Assembly (NCBI RefSeq): GCF_010730745.1
Contig: NZ_AP022615.1
Location: 4,712,001-4,776,000 of the forward strand
Direction of reading: 5' to 3'
From: Mycobacterium heidelbergense
GTDB taxonomy: Bacteria > Actinomycetota > Actinomycetes > Mycobacteriales > Mycobacteriaceae
Length of the DNA: 64,000 nucleotides
Shown here: positions 63,626 through 64,000 of the stretch, in pieces
Layout: every line of letters begins with the position of its first letter
Numbering within the stretch: the first letter of the stretch is position 1
Translations under genes and position numbers: made by a program
Notes under the pieces: model-generated
What the model was told of the DNA's origin: nothing
The model's database searches: none
The model's input: only the letters and a program-made list of their open reading frames with translations

Positions 63626-64000
63626 GTGACTGAGCAGACGATCGACATCGAGGCGGCCTTCCCGCCCCGGGTGCTCCGAGAGTACGCGCTGCTCGCCGAC
63701 GGCGAGCGCGGCGCGTTGATCGGGCCGCAGGGCGAGGTCACCTGGATGTGCGCGCCACGCTGGGATTCCGACGCCGTCTTCTCCAGCCTGATCGGCGGCG
63801 GCGGGGTTTACGCGGTCACCCCGACCGACGTCCGGCACGTGTGGGGCGGCTACTACGAGCCGGGCACGCTGATCTGGCGCAACCGCTGGACCACCCGCGG
63901 CGGCATCGTGGAATGCCGCGAGGCGCTGGCCTTTCCGGGCGACCCCGACCGGGTGGTGCTGTTGCGACGCCTCATGGGCCGCCGCGGCACCGCCCGGCTG
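63626..64000 (+). CDS. glycoside hydrolase family 15 / trehalase-like protein, 5' part
   Basis: The frame opens GTG 63626 and runs off the window end (125 codons seen). The N-terminal trehalase-like domain is clear: PPRVLREYALLADGERGALIGPQGEVTWMCAPRWDSDAVFSSLIGGGGVYAV, YYEPGTLIWRNRWTTRGGIVECREAL. GH15 mycobacterial trehalases hydrolyse trehalose to glucose. The rest lies outside. The divergent DUF222/HNH gene is 242 bp away. Confidence 0.88.
   Translation, partial: MTEQTIDIEAAFPPRVLREYALLADGERGALIGPQGEVTWMCAPRWDSDAVFSSLIGGGGVYAVTPTDVRHVWGGYYEPGTLIWRNRWTTRGGIVECREALAFPGDPDRVVLLRRLMGRRGTARL

Overview
The window looks like chromosomal DNA of a slow-growing, non-tuberculous Mycobacterium. It is GC-rich and carries a PE_PGRS gene, a second PGRS-type gene, a GjpA-type porin gene, a mycolic-acid-type methyltransferase, a DesA3-like desaturase and DUF5994, DUF732 and DUF222/HNH genes. 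From about 35.2 to 61.8 kb the gene order follows the M. tuberculosis block Rv1683-Rv1713, read here on the minus strand. The species cannot be fixed from the sequence alone.

Region 1 (1-34.4 kb) is accessory and full of repair scars. It opens with two overlapping DUF5994 paralogues and a frameshifted desA3-like gene. A complete IS3-family element follows, with about 40-bp inverted repeats and a GGGAAAC slippery heptamer, and it has truncated a copy of a small secreted-protein gene. Next is an lgt paralogue with a 49-codon candidate lipoprotein gene, a zinc-ribbon membrane protein, a small secreted protein and a PE_PGRS protein ending in a seven-unit YVTN propeller. From 9 to 21.4 kb there are three copies (one intact) of an EccA-like AAA ATPase gene, a tyrosine recombinase gene, two copies of a 268-bp non-coding block, a membrane/YWTD-propeller pair, an AbiE toxin-antitoxin pair, an aldo/keto reductase, the GjpA porin and the PGRS protein. 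From 21.6 to 33.6 kb come a TPR/2-oxoglutarate oxygenase, a PIG-L deacetylase divergent from a TrkA-N/RyR membrane protein, an ATP-grasp/serine-hydrolase pair, a PNPOx-like protein, an alpha/beta hydrolase, a P450 with a methyltransferase, and two decayed HigBA-type modules. tRNA-Pro(GGG) with its own terminator, a tRNA 3'-end fragment and a PD-(D/E)XK nuclease gene form the junction with the core.

Region 2 (35.2-61.8 kb) is core. The tightly overlapped operon parA-scpA-scpB-rluB-cmk-der covers chromosome partition and condensation, rRNA modification, nucleotide synthesis and ribosome assembly. Then come a catechol-O-methyltransferase-like gene, xerD-NUDIX-pyrG, steA-mctB, and tyrS-DUF732-TPR-G3P phosphatase-small ORF-tlyA-ppnK-recN. 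Next are mpg, an ammonium transporter gene, a two-gene ABC exporter with its TetR regulator (a 34-bp palindrome overlaps the ABC start), a Trm112-like gene and the large Rv1683-type hydrolase/acyl-CoA synthetase fusion.

Region 3 (61.9-64 kb) holds a DUF222/HNH (13E12-type) gene and the start of a GH15 trehalase-like gene that runs off the window.

The features most worth following up are the multicopy EccA-like ATPase/recombinase repeat family next to exported PGRS and porin genes, the lgt-paralogue/lipopeptide locus, the RyR-TrkA-N protein with its divergent deacetylase gene, and the nuclease at the tRNA junction.
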